From: Antilocapra americana | Taxonomy: Eukaryota > Chordata > Mammalia > Artiodactyla > Antilocapridae | Assembly (NCBI GenBank): GCA_007570785.1 | Contig: ML664199.1 | Span: 16,954,523-17,018,522, forward strand | DNA length: 64,000 nt | Reading direction: 5' to 3' | In this document: piece by piece, positions 10,961 to 21,229 of the stretch | How positions within the stretch are numbered: position 1 is the first letter of the stretch | Layout of the letters: every line of letters starts with the position of its first letter | Notes under the pieces: model-generated | What the model was told of the DNA's origin: nothing | What the model saw: only the letters and a program-made list of their open reading frames with translations | Database searches by the model: none | Made by a program: the position numbers and the translations under genes

Positions 10961-11800
10961 AGGAAGGCGAAGGGGCTATTTAAATTTCAAATTATTGCTC
11001 TTTAATCCATAGGGAACCATCTTAAAAGTCAGCCTTTGTTTCTAATTTCCAAAGCACCCCCTTTGTTTTAGGAGAAAAATGCAGCAGTCTGAGTGAATAG
11101 TTTTTCTCTTAAGCCAGAAAGTAGGAGAGCAGTTGATCTAATGTAGGTGCTCTTCCCATCTGAGGGGAGGAGGAAGGAAGGAAGCCTGCCAGGTCACGCT
11201 GGGTACAGAGAGGAACAGGGGTTCAGATGGGAGAGTCTATTGCCCGCTCGCTAAAAACCTCAAAGCAGGACATGGAGTATCCGGGAACACAGGAATGGCG
11301 CTGGACTTTGCTGATGCAGTCCAAGTCCTAGGGATGCAGGGCTAGAGGGAGGTGTTTGGGTGGCAGGCTTGAGACATGCCTTGGGGGCTCCACAACCCGA
11401 GCACACAAGGCTGGACAGGGGCTACCTACAGAAAAGCTGAGGGGAATAAGGAACATGCTAGAGACCTAAGGAAGGATGAGAAAGCCAAAGGCCAGAAACC
11501 ACAGGCAAGGTCCAAGGCCTGCCACGTGCCCACCTAGGCCTGCACCCAGCTGCTTCACAGCAGGCAGTACTGCCTGGTGAGCCAGAGGCCAAGGGGCATC
11601 TCAGAGGAGGCTGGTGAGGACCCACAGGGCCACCCTTGGACCAGAGGCTCTCCACCTCTGTCACCAGCACAAGACACACTCTGCCTTGCAGTCAGGTGCC
11701 ATCTTGGGGGAGAGAGGAATGGGAAGGGAGCTTTTTGGAAGAGAGAAACACAGTCCCAATAGAGTTTGAACCTTAAAACGATAGCATGTTTACCCAAAAC
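10961..11800. other. GC-rich unassigned block inside an old L1
   Basis: About 800 bp, visibly richer in G and C than both flanks, between the ORF2 part of the L1 (to 10960) and its 3' UTR (from about 11990). Frames of 61-80 codons exist on both strands around 11.46-11.80 kb, but none carries a recognisable domain and they overlap. There is no terminal poly-A or clear target duplication. It may be an old insertion of unknown family. Confidence 0.4.
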
Positions 11801-11979
11801 ACGGTCTTCAAAATATTTAGAAAATATTTAAATGCCTCCTTTTAAAATGTCATTTATTTTAAAAAGTAACATTTTCCATTCACCATTACTAGGGATGGGA
11901 GCTATAGAGCAAGAAACAGTCTGGCACAGAAACTCAATAAAGTTAAATATTTTTAGTTTGTATGTTTTGATCTGATTGA

Positions 11980-12242
11980 AATAATAGTTTAAAATGTTTA
12001 AGGAAACTGGAAGGTGTTCATTATATTTAAAAAAGCAAGTGGTAGGATACAGTGGGATTTTAATTTTGTAAAATAATATTTCCTATTATGTACATAAACA
12101 TGTAAACATATCAAAAAACCTGGAAAGATGTACATCTAAATATTAACAGTATTTATGGGTATAGAATTATTTTATGGTAATTTTCATATTTTTAAGGTGA
12201 ACTTTTTTTCCTTCAAATGAGGAAGAAATTATTTAACAAAAC
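11980..12242 (+). mobile_element. Old L1M 3' UTR
   Basis: 'aaaaaagcaagtggtaggat', 'acctggaaagatgtacatct' and 'aatattaacagtatttatgg' match the typical old L1M 3' UTR. This looks like the end of the same L1 as at 8.8-10.9 kb. Confidence 0.65.
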
Positions 12243-12261
12243 AAAGTGTAGAGAGCCTGGT

Positions 12262-12375
12262 TGTTGACGAGTGTGGTCCATGGACAGCAGCGTCCGCATT
12301 ACCTGGGAACGTGTTAGAAGTGCAGATTCTCAGGCTTCGCTCTAACCTGAATCAGCGTCTTCACTTTAACCTGTT
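12262..12375. mobile_element. MER5A-like hAT relic, partial
   Basis: 'agtgtggtccatggacagca', 'cattacctgggaacgtgtta' and 'gaagtgcagattctcaggct' match the left part of MER5A, an old non-autonomous hAT-Charlie element. The right half has been lost or is diverged beyond recognition. Confidence 0.8.
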
Positions 12376-12632
12376 CCTTAGCCAGTATTTCCTATACAAG
12401 CAACGCCAGCCCCTTTCTTACAGTTACTTGCTTAGGTTACAACCTTGGTCATCCATGACGCCTCTGTTTCTTTCTGTTCCCATCTCCTATCCAGCACTAA
12501 CTTCTCTTCTTCTTTCAAAATAGATCCATAATCTTCCCCCCACTTCAGTGAGCACATAAGTCCAAACCACCACTTATCTTTTGGGATTATTGCAGAGCTG
12601 TCAGACTTGGCTCCTGCTTTTATCCATGTCCC

Positions 12633-12872
12633 CAATATAGTTGGGCTCACCTGGTGGCTCAGACAGTACAGAATCCACCTGCAACATGGGAGACCTGGGC
12701 TCTATCCCTGGGTTGGGAAGATCCACTGGAGGAGGGCATGGCAACGCACTCCAGTATTCTTGCCTGGAGAATCCCCATGGACAGAGAAGCCTGGCTGGCG
12801 CCAGTCCATGGGGTCACAAAAAAGTCAGACACAACTGAGCGACTAAGCACAGCACAGTACAGTCAATATAGT
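12633..12872 (+). mobile_element. Bov-tA SINE with 9-bp target duplication, inside L2
   Basis: The element (about 12642-12863) begins 'tgggctcacctggtggctca' and ends 'acacaactgagcgactaag' plus a short tail. The target duplication is caatatagt at 12633-12641 and 12864-12872. Several open frames cross it in three frames only because SINEs lack stops by chance. They are not genes. Confidence 0.95.
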
Positions 12873-13185
12873 CTTCTTGCTGCATAGCAGCCAAAGTGAT
12901 CCTTATAAGACATAAGCTGGGTCTTGATTCTTCTCTGCTCAAAATGGTTCAATGACTGCTCATCTCACTCAGAATAAGACCCAGAATTCTTACGGTGCAC
13001 TTCAGTGTCCCACGTAAACTGGTCCCCTCCTCCACTGTCCCACCATCTCTCTGATCTGATGTGTTTCAGTCTCTCTTGTTCCCCCCAACTCCAGCCACCC
13101 TGGGTTCTCCTTGCTGTTTCTAGGGCATGCCAAACACATACATTATCACCTTAGGGTCTTTGCCCCTGGTGTTCCTGAGAGGCAG

Positions 13186-13372
13186 AGTATAGTGATGATG
13201 GTTAAGAGCAAGATTTTGGAGTCAGACTCTCTGGGTTCCCAATTCAGCCCTTCTGTTTACTAGCTGTGTGACTTAGACAAGTTACCTTAATTCTCTGAGC
13301 CTCAGTTTCCTTATCTATAAAATAGGGATCATAAAGGAGAAAATGCTTTATGACTATTAACCATCACTATTC
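13186..13372 (+). mobile_element. MIR SINE inside L2
   Basis: 'gatggttaagagcaagattt', 'tggagtcagactctctgggt', 'ttactagctgtgtgacttag' and 'ctcagtttccttatctataa' follow the MIR consensus in order. It interrupts the L2, which resumes at about 13373. Confidence 0.92.
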
Positions 13373-13640
13373 GCATAGGTTTCCAAATGACTCACTCCTT
13401 CATTTTATTAAAATCTCTATTTGGATGTGCCCTAGTTGAAGATTTCTCTGAATACATTTCCTTCTGCTCTGTCTCTGTGTCTTAACCGGCTTCATTTTTC
13501 TTCTTAGCACCAATCAATATCTGAACATGTTTGTTAATTTGTTTGATATTGATCTCTACCCACTAGAATGTAGGTTCCAAGGAGAGCTGGGAATCGTTCG
13601 AGCTAATAGTATCTGGCATGTGCAGTTAAAGACACAAGAT

Positions 13641-14451
13641 CTTAAATTTGTCAAATCTTGTTAGAACTTGAATTGAAGATTCCAAAATTTAAATCCAAGA
13701 ACTAATCCTTGGAGAAATGAGGCAAATTAGCATAAACACACAGAGCATATATAAATCAGTATAGGGAGGCCAGCTATTCTCGTTTGGGAAAGAACATTTT
13801 TTCTTAACCTGAAAGTATGTTTTTCCTCTTAAAGTGTCAAACTATTCTTTCTTTAATTACATGCTTTAGATAGGAGATTGTAGTTTAAAATTTTCCCTAG
13901 TATTCCTGTTTTTGTTGCTCTATTTTAAAATATACTTGTCATCTCTATTTAATTAAAATATTTCTGAAATATAAAATGTCGTCAACTTTATGATGCTTCT
14001 CAAAATTTTAAAAATATTACTGCTCTGGTGAAATCCAAAAATCTGAGCATGGCTTCAAATAAAATGTAGATAAACTACCCAGTTTTATTAATATAAGGTT
14101 CTAACTCCAGCAAAAACCTGGGAAGTTGTGTTACTAATAAAAAACCTTTGCTGCTACTGTATTCACTGTATTTGCCTGTTATTTAAAAAACTAGAGATTT
14201 AGAATATTTTTTTAAATGAAAGAAGAAATCTAGGCTTCAACTACTAGGCAGTATTATGAATAAAAATATTAGAGATATGACTTAGGCATGAAAAGAAAAG
14301 CCTTTCCCATAACCTACACTTGGTTTCAGGTTGAGGGACTTGGTTTAAGTTTTAATCTACTGAGGTCTTCGCTGTCCTTTAAAGAAAATGAGGTCTACAT
14401 TCTCCATTTATCAAATAATGCACATTTAAGCTTTATTATAACATAGAAGAT
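13641..14451. other. Unassigned AT-rich sequence
   Basis: No gene, named repeat or long frame. A-rich and T-rich throughout. Confidence 0.55.
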
Positions 14452-14704
14452 AATTTTTGTTGTTGTTGTTCAGTCGCAAAGTCATGTCCAGCTCTTTGCA
14501 ATGCCGTGGACTGCAACATACCAGTCTCTGTCCTTCCCTGTCTCCTGGAGTTTGTGCAAACTCAAGTCCATTGAGTCGGTGATGCTATCTAACCATCTCA
14601 TTCTCTGCCGCCCCCTCTCCTTTTGCCTTCAGTCTTTACCAGCATCAGAGTCTTTTCCAATGAGTGGGCTTTTTGATTCAGGTGGCCAAAGTATTGGAGC
14701 TGTA
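14452..14704 (-). mobile_element. BovB LINE 3' end (5'-truncated)
   Basis: 'gttgttgttgttcagtcgca' opens it. 'catctcattctctgccgccc' and 'ggtggccaaagtattggagc' are the inverted BovB C-terminal coding end. The translated minus strand is too diverged and short to be functional. Confidence 0.9.
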
Positions 14705-14940
14705 GAAATAATGAGTACCATTTGCTGAATGCTTATGCATTTATTAAAACATTAATACAGTTATTATCTCATTTAATTCCAAGTCTAACTCTGTGAAATG
14801 GTGGTTATTAAAGTTTAACTGTTGAGGGAACTAAAGTGTAGAGAAGGTGAAGAAACTTTTTGAGATAGGCATCACTTGTAGATCGTAGAACTGGGATGAA
14901 TTCCCAGGGCTGACTCCACCATGAGTCTGAATCATGTACA
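14705..14940 (-). mobile_element. MIR SINE
   Basis: 'agtaccatttgctgaatgct', 'ttattatctcatttaattcc', then a diverged 'gagggaactaaagtgtagag' and 'cttgtagatcgtagaactgg' form an inverted, near-complete MIR. The BovB 3' end abuts its left edge. Confidence 0.8.
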
Positions 14941-15415
14941 TAATTCCTGAACCTGGCACACAGTCACAGTTAGTGCTCAAGGTAAAACAACACTTTTATT
15001 TCTGTTTGCTTTCTTTCAGGTGTGTACTTGTTTAGCTTAAAATGTCAAATTTTCATTTAATAATTATGTGGATTTATACTAATGATAAAAATCAACCTTA
15101 TATTTTTTAGTCTACAATATTGTCTGGAAGGTAGTCTGGAATGATCGACAACTATTATCAAACAAAAAGTCCATTCTACTGGAATAATGGCAGCAATTTA
15201 TGTGTTTTGTAATTAGAATATTCTCTTTGTATTTGCAAGTGATAAGTAATAATATGTTAGAAAGTAGTTGACATTATGAATTGGGAGAAAATAGAAATAC
15301 TGTGATTTATGGTTGACTTAATTTGTTTTAAATTATAGAGTAAAATAATTCATTCATTTGATTTTATTTGTACTTTGTTCAAAAAGACTTGAAAATCAGA
15401 GTTTTAAATAGGCAT

Positions 15416-15418
<3 letters not shown>
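14941..15418. other. Unassigned non-coding sequence
   Basis: Nothing recognisable. Confidence 0.5.

Positions 15419-15447
<29 letters not shown>
15419..15447. repeat. (AT)n microsatellite
   Basis: An uninterrupted run of alternating A and T of about 14 units. It is likely to be length-polymorphic. Confidence 0.95.
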
Positions 15448-15449
<2 letters not shown>

Positions 15450-15791
15450 CCTCAGTACAGATTATCCTTCAGCCCATCAGCATTTTCCTTGGGAACACTG
15501 TATAATAGTGAAAAGACACCAGCAGGGTGTCTGACAATTCAGCTCAATTCTGATACTATCTCCTGGGATAGAATCAGATTCCACAGGTAAAGGACTCAGG
15601 CTCTAGTTAGATATGAAAACTGTTTGGGTTAGGAATGAATTATCTTCTTATTTATACACCGTTACACCTAATTAAAATGCTATCCATGCAGTAGGTGGTC
15701 ATTTGCCTGTGCTGTTACTTAAAGTATAAATATTCAGTCAGTATCACTAGTGAAAACTCTAAAAGCTATTTTAGGTTTTTTGCTTTCTGAT
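15448..15791. other. Unassigned flank of the inverted BovB
   Basis: No recognised element. It is the left target flank of the BovB insertion described next. Confidence 0.5.
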
Positions 15792-15802
15792 AATGAATAT
15801 TC

Positions 15803-17107
15803 TGGCCTTTAACGAGCCCATCTTTGCATGAAATGTTCCCTTGGTATCTCTAATTTTCTTGAAGAGATCTCTAGTCTTTCCCATTGTGTTGTTTTCCTTT
15901 ATTTCTTTGCATAGATCCCTGAGGAAGGCTTTCTTATATCTCCTTGCTATTTCTTGGAACTCTGAATTCAGATGGTAATATCTTTCATTTACTCCTTTGC
16001 TTTTCATTTCTCTTCTTTTCACAGCTATTTGTAAGGCCTCCTCAGGCAGCCATTTTGCTTTTTTGCATTTCTTTTCCATGGGGAGGGTCTTGATCCCTGT
16101 CTCCTGTACAGTGTCACGAACCTCCATCCATAGTTCATCAGGCACTCTATCAGATCTAGTCCCTTAAATCTATTTCTCACTTCCACTGTATAATCATAAG
16201 GGATTTGATTTAGGTCATACCTGAATGGTCTAGTGGTTTTCCCTACTTTCTTCAATTTCAGTCTGAATTTGGTAATAAGGAGTTCATGATCTGAGCCACA
16301 GTCAGCTCCTGGTCTTGTTTTGCTGCCTGTATAGAGCTTCTCCATTTTGGTGTTGACCATCTGGTGATGTCCATGTGTAGAGTCTTCTCTTGTGTTGTTG
16401 GAAGAGACCAGTGCTATAACCAGTGCGTTCTGTTTGCAAAAGTCTATTAGCCTTTGCCCTGCTTCATTCTGTACTCCAAGGCCAAATTTGCCTGTTACTC
16501 CAGGTGTTTCCTGACTTCCTACTTTTGCATTCCAGTCCCCTATAATGAAAAGGACATCTCTTTTGGGTGTTAGTTCTGAAAGGTCTTGTAGGTCTTCATA
16601 GAACCGTTCAACTTCAGCTTCTTCAGCATTACTGGCTGGGGCATAGACTTGGATTACCATGATATTGAATGGTTTGCCTTGGAAACGAACAGAGATCATT
16701 CTGTCATTTTTGAGATTGCATCCAAGTACTGCATTTCGGACTCTTTTGTTAACTATGAGGGCTACTCCATTTCTTCTAAGGATTCCTGCCCACAATAGTA
16801 GATATAATGGTCATCTGAGTTAAATTCACCTATTCCAGACCATCTTAGTGTGCTGATTCCTAGAATGTTGACGTTCACTCTTGCCATCTCCTGTTTGACC
16901 ACTTCCAATTTGCCTTGATTCATGGACCTAACATTCCAGGTTCCTATGCAATATTGCTCTTTACAGAATTAGACCTTGCTTCTAGCACCAGTCCCATCCA
17001 CAACTGGATGTTGTTTTTGCTTTGGCTCTATCCTTCATTCTCTCTGGAGTTATTTCTCCTCTGATCTCCAGTACCATATTGGTCACCTACCGACCTGGGG
17101 AATTCAC
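15803..17107 (-). mobile_element. BovB LINE, inverted 5' segment (endonuclease half)
   Basis: This holds the 5' half of a BovB in minus orientation, joined to its 3' half in plus orientation (17108-18701). The outer left edge is the endonuclease-RT linker (translated KGTFHAKMGS), and the inner edge at about 17106 is the 5'-most sequence, homologous to 'gacctggggagttcatc' of the BovB copy at 50.2 kb. This geometry is what twin priming predicts. The target duplication aatgaatattc lies at 15792-15802 and again at 18702-18712. Confidence 0.92.
16025..16795 (-). pseudogene. BovB endonuclease-domain ORF fragment (256 codons)
   Basis: Apurinic/apyrimidinic-endonuclease-like domain of the BovB polyprotein, which nicks target DNA to start reverse transcription. 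Visible motifs are RRNGVALIV (residues 7-15), GDWNAKVG (86-93) and GSDHELLI (167-174), the last carrying the terminal catalytic histidine. Compared with the BovB copy at 49.39-49.43 kb, about 32 bp encoding the QIDYILC-type segment are missing near 16354, so a catalytic stretch is lost and the local reading frame shifts. The frame is closed before the linker, which continues in another frame (16145 to 15771). No start or RT is attached in this orientation. Not functional. Confidence 0.85.
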
Positions 17108-18701
17108 CTAAGAAGAGGTGGCAAGAATACACAGAAGAACTCTACAAAAAAGATCTTCACGATCCAGATAATAATGATGGCGTGATCCCTCACCAAGAGC
17201 CAGACATCCTGAAATGTGAAGTCAAGTGGGCCTTAGAAAGCATCACTATGAACAAAGCTAGTGGAGGTGATGGAATTTCAGTGGAGCTATTTCAAATCCT
17301 GAAAGGTGACACTGTGAAAGTGCTGCACTCAGTATGCCAGCAAATTTGGAAAACTCAGCAGTGGCCACAGGACTGGAAAAGGTCAGTTTTCATTCCAGTC
17401 CCAAAGAAAGGCAATGCCAAAGAATGCTTGAACTACCATCTCACACGCTAGCAAAGTAATGCTCAAAATTCTCCAAGCCAGGCTTCAGCAATACATGAAC
17501 CATGAACTTCCAGATGTTCAAGCTGGTTTTAGAAAAGGGAGAGGAACCAGAGATTAAATTGCCAACATCCACTGGATCATCAAAAAAGCGAGAGTTCCAG
17601 AAAACATCTATTTCTGCTTTATTGACTATGCCAAAGCCTTTGACTATGTGGATCACAATAAACTGGAAAATTCTGAAAGAGATGGGCATACCAGACTACC
17701 TGACCTGCCTCTTGAGAAACCTGTATGCAGTTCAGGAAGCAACAGTTAGAACTGGACATGGAACAACAGACTGGTTCCAAATAGGAAAAGGAGTATGTCA
17801 AGGCTATATATTGTCACCCTGCTTATTTAACTTATATGCAGAGTGCATCATGAGATACTCTGGGCTGGAAGAAGAACAAGCTGGAATCAAGATTGCCGGA
17901 AGAAATATCAATAACCTCAGATACGCAGACGACACCTCCCTTATAGCAGAAAGTGAAGAGGAACTAAAGAGCCTCTTGATGAAAGTGAAAGAGGATATTG
18001 AAAAAGTTGGCTTAAAACTCAACATTCAGAAAACTAAGATCATGGCATCTGGTTCCATCACTTCATGGGAAATAGATGGGGAAACAGTGGAAACAGTGGC
18101 AGACTTTATTTTGAGGGGGCTCTAAAATCACTGCAGGTGGTGATTGTAGCCATGAAATTAAAAGACGCTTATTCATTGGAAGGAAAGTTATGCCCAACCT
18201 AGACAGCATATTAAAAAGCAGAGACATTACTTGGCCAACAAAAGTCCATCTAGTCAAGGCAATAGTTTTTCCAGTAGTCATGTATGGATGTGAGAGTTGG
18301 ACTGTAAAGAAAGCTGAGTGCCGAAGAATTGATGCTTTTGAACGGTGGTGTTGGAGAAGATTCTTGAGAGTCCCTTGGACTGCAAGGAGATCCAAGCAGT
18401 CCGTCCTAAAGGAGATCAGCTCTGGGTGTTCATTGGAAGGACTGATGTTGAAGCTGAAACTCCAATACTTTGGCCACCTCATGCTAATAGTTGAATCATT
18501 GGAAAAGACCCTGATGCTGGGAAGGATTGGGGGCAGGAGAAGAAGGGGACGACAGAGGATGAGATGGCTCGATGGCATCACTGACATGATGGGCATGGGT
18601 TTGGGTAGACTCTGGGAGTTGGTGATGGACAGGGAAGCCTGGCATGCTGCGATTCATGGGGTCTCAAATTGTTGGACACGACTGAGCGACTGAACTGACT
18701 G
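17108..18701 (+). mobile_element. BovB LINE, forward 3' segment (RT and C-terminal half)
   Basis: It starts at 'taagaagaggtggcaagaat', directly downstream in BovB of where the inverted half ends, with a few tens of bases lost at the joint. It runs to the 3' terminus 'actgagcgactgaactgac'. The right target duplication follows immediately at 18702-18712. Confidence 0.93.
17182..18693 (+). pseudogene. BovB reverse transcriptase and C-terminal region, frameshifted
   Basis: Three open blocks in different frames (17182-17451, 17502-18125, 18190-18693) cover the RT. The first encodes SGGDGISVELFQ and DWKRSVFIPVPKKGNA. The second has GKGVCQGYILSPCLFNLYAE and the catalytic YADD at 17922-17933. The third has the C-terminal [19 protein letters not shown] and the [12 protein letters not shown] end. 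Frame breaks lie near 17450, 17667 (two bases lost before 'ggaaaattctg') and 18115. It would copy element RNA at a nicked target if intact; here it cannot. Confidence 0.92.
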
Positions 18702-18712
18702 AATGAATATTC

Positions 18713-19029
18713 AAGTGAAAGCAGGAAAAAAGAACCACACGCATTTGCTTATTTTGGGGACCTCCTCAAACTAAATCAGACTAGAGACCTCAAAACTCAG
18801 TGGCTAAACTGTATAACTCTCTTGTTTTTAGTTAAATTTTCAAGGGTAGGTTTTTATTTTTAAAAATAGTCTGTGCATCACTTTACCAGTTGGCATTTCT
18901 CTTCTGTTAGCTTTCTTAGTTCCTTTGGAAATGTTGCTATTTTGAGTTACTTCAGTGCTTCTGACACGCATCTTCGACCTTTAGTCATCTTTCATGTGGT
19001 TCATAGATTTTATTTCTTGAGTAAGTGTT
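18713..19029. other. Unassigned non-coding sequence
   Basis: Right flank of the BovB. Nothing recognisable. Confidence 0.5.
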
Positions 19030-19482
19030 AGGAATAGGTTTAGCTGTATGTTACAGAAAACCCAAGTCATACTGGCTGAAAGAAAACACAGATTTGTTTT
19101 TCTCTTATGTAAGAGATGTCCTGAGGATACAGTGAAGGCTCTGGTGGCAGTTCTCTAGTCACAGGGATCCAGACTTCATGCTCTATGTCTCCTCATAGTT
19201 GCAGGGTGGCTTCCACAGCTCCAGCTTGAGCATCCACAGTCCAGGCAACAAGACGAAAGAAGGGAAAGAGACCTGCTTCCTAACTGGGTCATCTGCCTTT
19301 AAAGCAATTTCTTAGGAGCTCCATTCAGTGACTTGTGCTTCATTAGTCACAGGAAAGGGTGGTAAATAAATGCTTTTAGCTGGCCATATTGCCATGTCAA
19401 GTAAAACTCGGCTTCCCTTACTGAAGAAAAGGGGCTGAATGTAATATATATGGCCATCTAGAGACTTCTGCCACAACTTAAT
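19030..19482. repeat. Old interspersed repeat (L1M 3' end-like)
   Basis: 'ctctggtggcagttctctag', 'cagggtggcttccacagctc' and 'tagctggccatattgccatg' follow a widespread old mammalian repeat with the same order of motifs as the block at 34385-34790 in this window. I believe it to be an old L1 3' end, but I am not sure of the family. Confidence 0.5.
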
Positions 19483-19884
19483 TTCCAAGGGAGCAGAGTC
19501 TGCAATCCAGGCTTGGGGGTGGACCATTTATCTGGGAGGTGATCCCAGGAAGCAGAATAATGGAGAAGGGAGAGTGAAATAGGGAAGGAAGAAATGTCAG
19601 TGAAGGGTTGCTGTAGAGTTGGGCTCTGTTACCATAGGGCCAGGGGCACTGTGTCTCTGAGGACCCTCTGAAGAACCATGAAGAATGCATCTCCACAACA
19701 GTTTCCCTCTCCCCACTCCCTAGTCTGGGGAGAAGCTGGGAGACTTCTCCTCTGACTACTGTCCCATTGGTTTTCTCCAGGGGGATTAAACCCCCTTGCC
19801 TTTTTTTTTAAACCCCCTTTGCCTTTTACTGATAAAAGTGGTGAACAGTGTTCACAAAGACCCAGCCACTTTTTCAGTGGGGAG
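19483..19884. other. Unassigned; includes a small tandem copy
   Basis: A short duplication around a T run ('aaacccccttgcctttt' twice, 19788-19827) is visible. No gene is seen. The minus-strand frame at 19629-19949 (106 codons) crosses into repeat sequence and has no domain. Confidence 0.45.
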
Positions 19885-20245
19885 TGTGTTAGTTTTCTAT
19901 CCTTATGTAACAAATTACTACAAAAATAATAGCATAAAATAACACTCATTTATTAATTACTACAAAGTTAATTAATTACTGACTCTTTAGAAAAGACCCT
20001 GATGCAGAAGAGTGGGGATGCCAGAGGATGAGATGGTTGGATGGCATCACCGACTCGATGGACATGAGTTTGAGCAAGCTCTAGGTGTTGGTGATGGATA
20101 GGGAAGCCTGGCATGCTGCAGTCCATGGGGTCGCAGAGTTGGATGTGACTAAGCGACTGAACTGATTGACAAAATTAATGGTTTAAAACAACACCCACTT
20201 ATTAATTGAGTGTTGCAGTCAGATGTTTGACATGGTATTGGACTG
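19885..20245 (-). mobile_element. Old L1M 3' end, split by a BovB 3' end
   Basis: 'tttctatccttatgtaacaa' and 'attactacaaaaataatagc' match the inverted end of an old L1M 3' UTR. Related sequence ('atggtttaaaacaacaccca') resumes at 20180 after the BovB insertion. Confidence 0.55.
19979..20165 (+). mobile_element. BovB 3' end (5'-truncated)
   Basis: 'agaaaagaccctgatgcaga', 'gaggatgagatggttggatg' and 'agcctggcatgctgcagtcc' up to 'gactaagcgactgaactga' give the last ~185 bp of BovB. It is inserted in the old L1 end. Confidence 0.92.
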
Positions 20246-20874
20246 CACCCCACAGGCCTTCAAGTCATGTTCTTGCCCAGCCTCAAGAGTGAAGAACGAG
20301 CCCAGAATCAACAACAGAGACATCAGTGGTCTAATGGATGGGGGAGCTTACATGTCTGAAGCAAGGTCCTAGAGAAATACCCTACCCTATGTAGCAGATA
20401 GTGGGCAGGATGTGAGGTGAGGAGATTGGGGAAGGAGGAGGGAATTGACGTCATCAGGCTGGCTCATCAGTTACCAGGGGAACCAGAGGAGCACATCCTC
20501 TCACCACTCCTTTGATAAGTTATCACAGGGAAGTTCTCATCTACAGATTAGAACAGTCACTAGCTGGGGCTGGGGAAGTGTGTAGGCACTTAATGGCTAG
20601 GCGCTATGATTAAGAAGGTAGGTCAGTCATGTGAGTAGGATGTAGGTGGAGCAGGGACTCGTCAAGTAGGAGATGTACAGAGAACAAGAGAACAGCCATC
20701 TTGGGTGGCCTGATCATACACATGGCATTGCTGGATTCTCTGACTGGGGTAAAACAAAGCTGAAAACAAGATGTTGAATGGGCTGAGTTCTCATCTGAAG
20801 GCACTGGTGAAAAACCCACCTCCAAGCACTTTTGAGTTGCTGGCAGAATTAAGTTTTCTGTGGTTGTAGAACTG
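20246..20874. other. Unassigned non-coding sequence
   Basis: GC content is moderate. A 99-codon minus-strand frame (20610-20909) overlaps the next SINE and is not protein-like. No family recognised. Confidence 0.5.
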
Positions 20875-21115
20875 AGGTTTCTGCTTCTTTGTGTGTCTGT
20901 GTTAGTCACTCAGTTGTGAGTGACTCAAGTCTGAGACCCCATGGACTGTAGACTGCCAGGCTCCTCTGTCCAGGGAATTCTCCAGGCAAGACTACTGAAG
21001 TGGGTTGCTGTTCCCTTCTCCAAGGGATCATCCCAACCCAGGGATTGAATGCTGGTCTCCTCCATTGTAGACAGATTCTTTACTGTCTGAGCCACCAGGA
21101 AAGCCCAGGTTTCTG
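20875..21115 (-). mobile_element. Bov-tA SINE with 9-bp target duplication
   Basis: Element about 20884-21106. The inverted tRNA head 'ctgtctgagccaccaggaaa' is at the right, and a tail-derived 'cttctttgtgtgtctgtg' at the left. Target duplication aggtttctg occurs at 20875-20883 and 21107-21115. Confidence 0.93.
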
Positions 21116-21229
21116 TTTACTTGCTGGCTATTTTCTGGGGTTAACTCTCAACTCTCAGGAGCCTTGTGGCCCTCTGTGTATTTAAGCCAGCAGCTATGCA
21201 TTGAATCTTTTTTTGTGCTTCAAATCTGA

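Larger units (their letters stand above)
12395..13640 (+). mobile_element. L2 LINE 3' portion with two nested insertions
   Basis: L2-like blocks run in order: 'aaccttggtcatccatgacg' (12441), 'agcagccaaagtgatcctta' (12886), 'ctcatctcactcagaataag' (12959), 'agggtctttgcccctggtgt' (13153), then 'tacccactagaatgtaggtt' (13557). A Bov-tA (12642-12863) and a MIR (13186-13372) interrupt it. The coding part is decayed to stops. Confidence 0.82.

Noticed and set aside
12607..12887. Several overlapping plus-strand frames as genes
   Set aside because: All fall in one Bov-tA SINE bounded by a target duplication.
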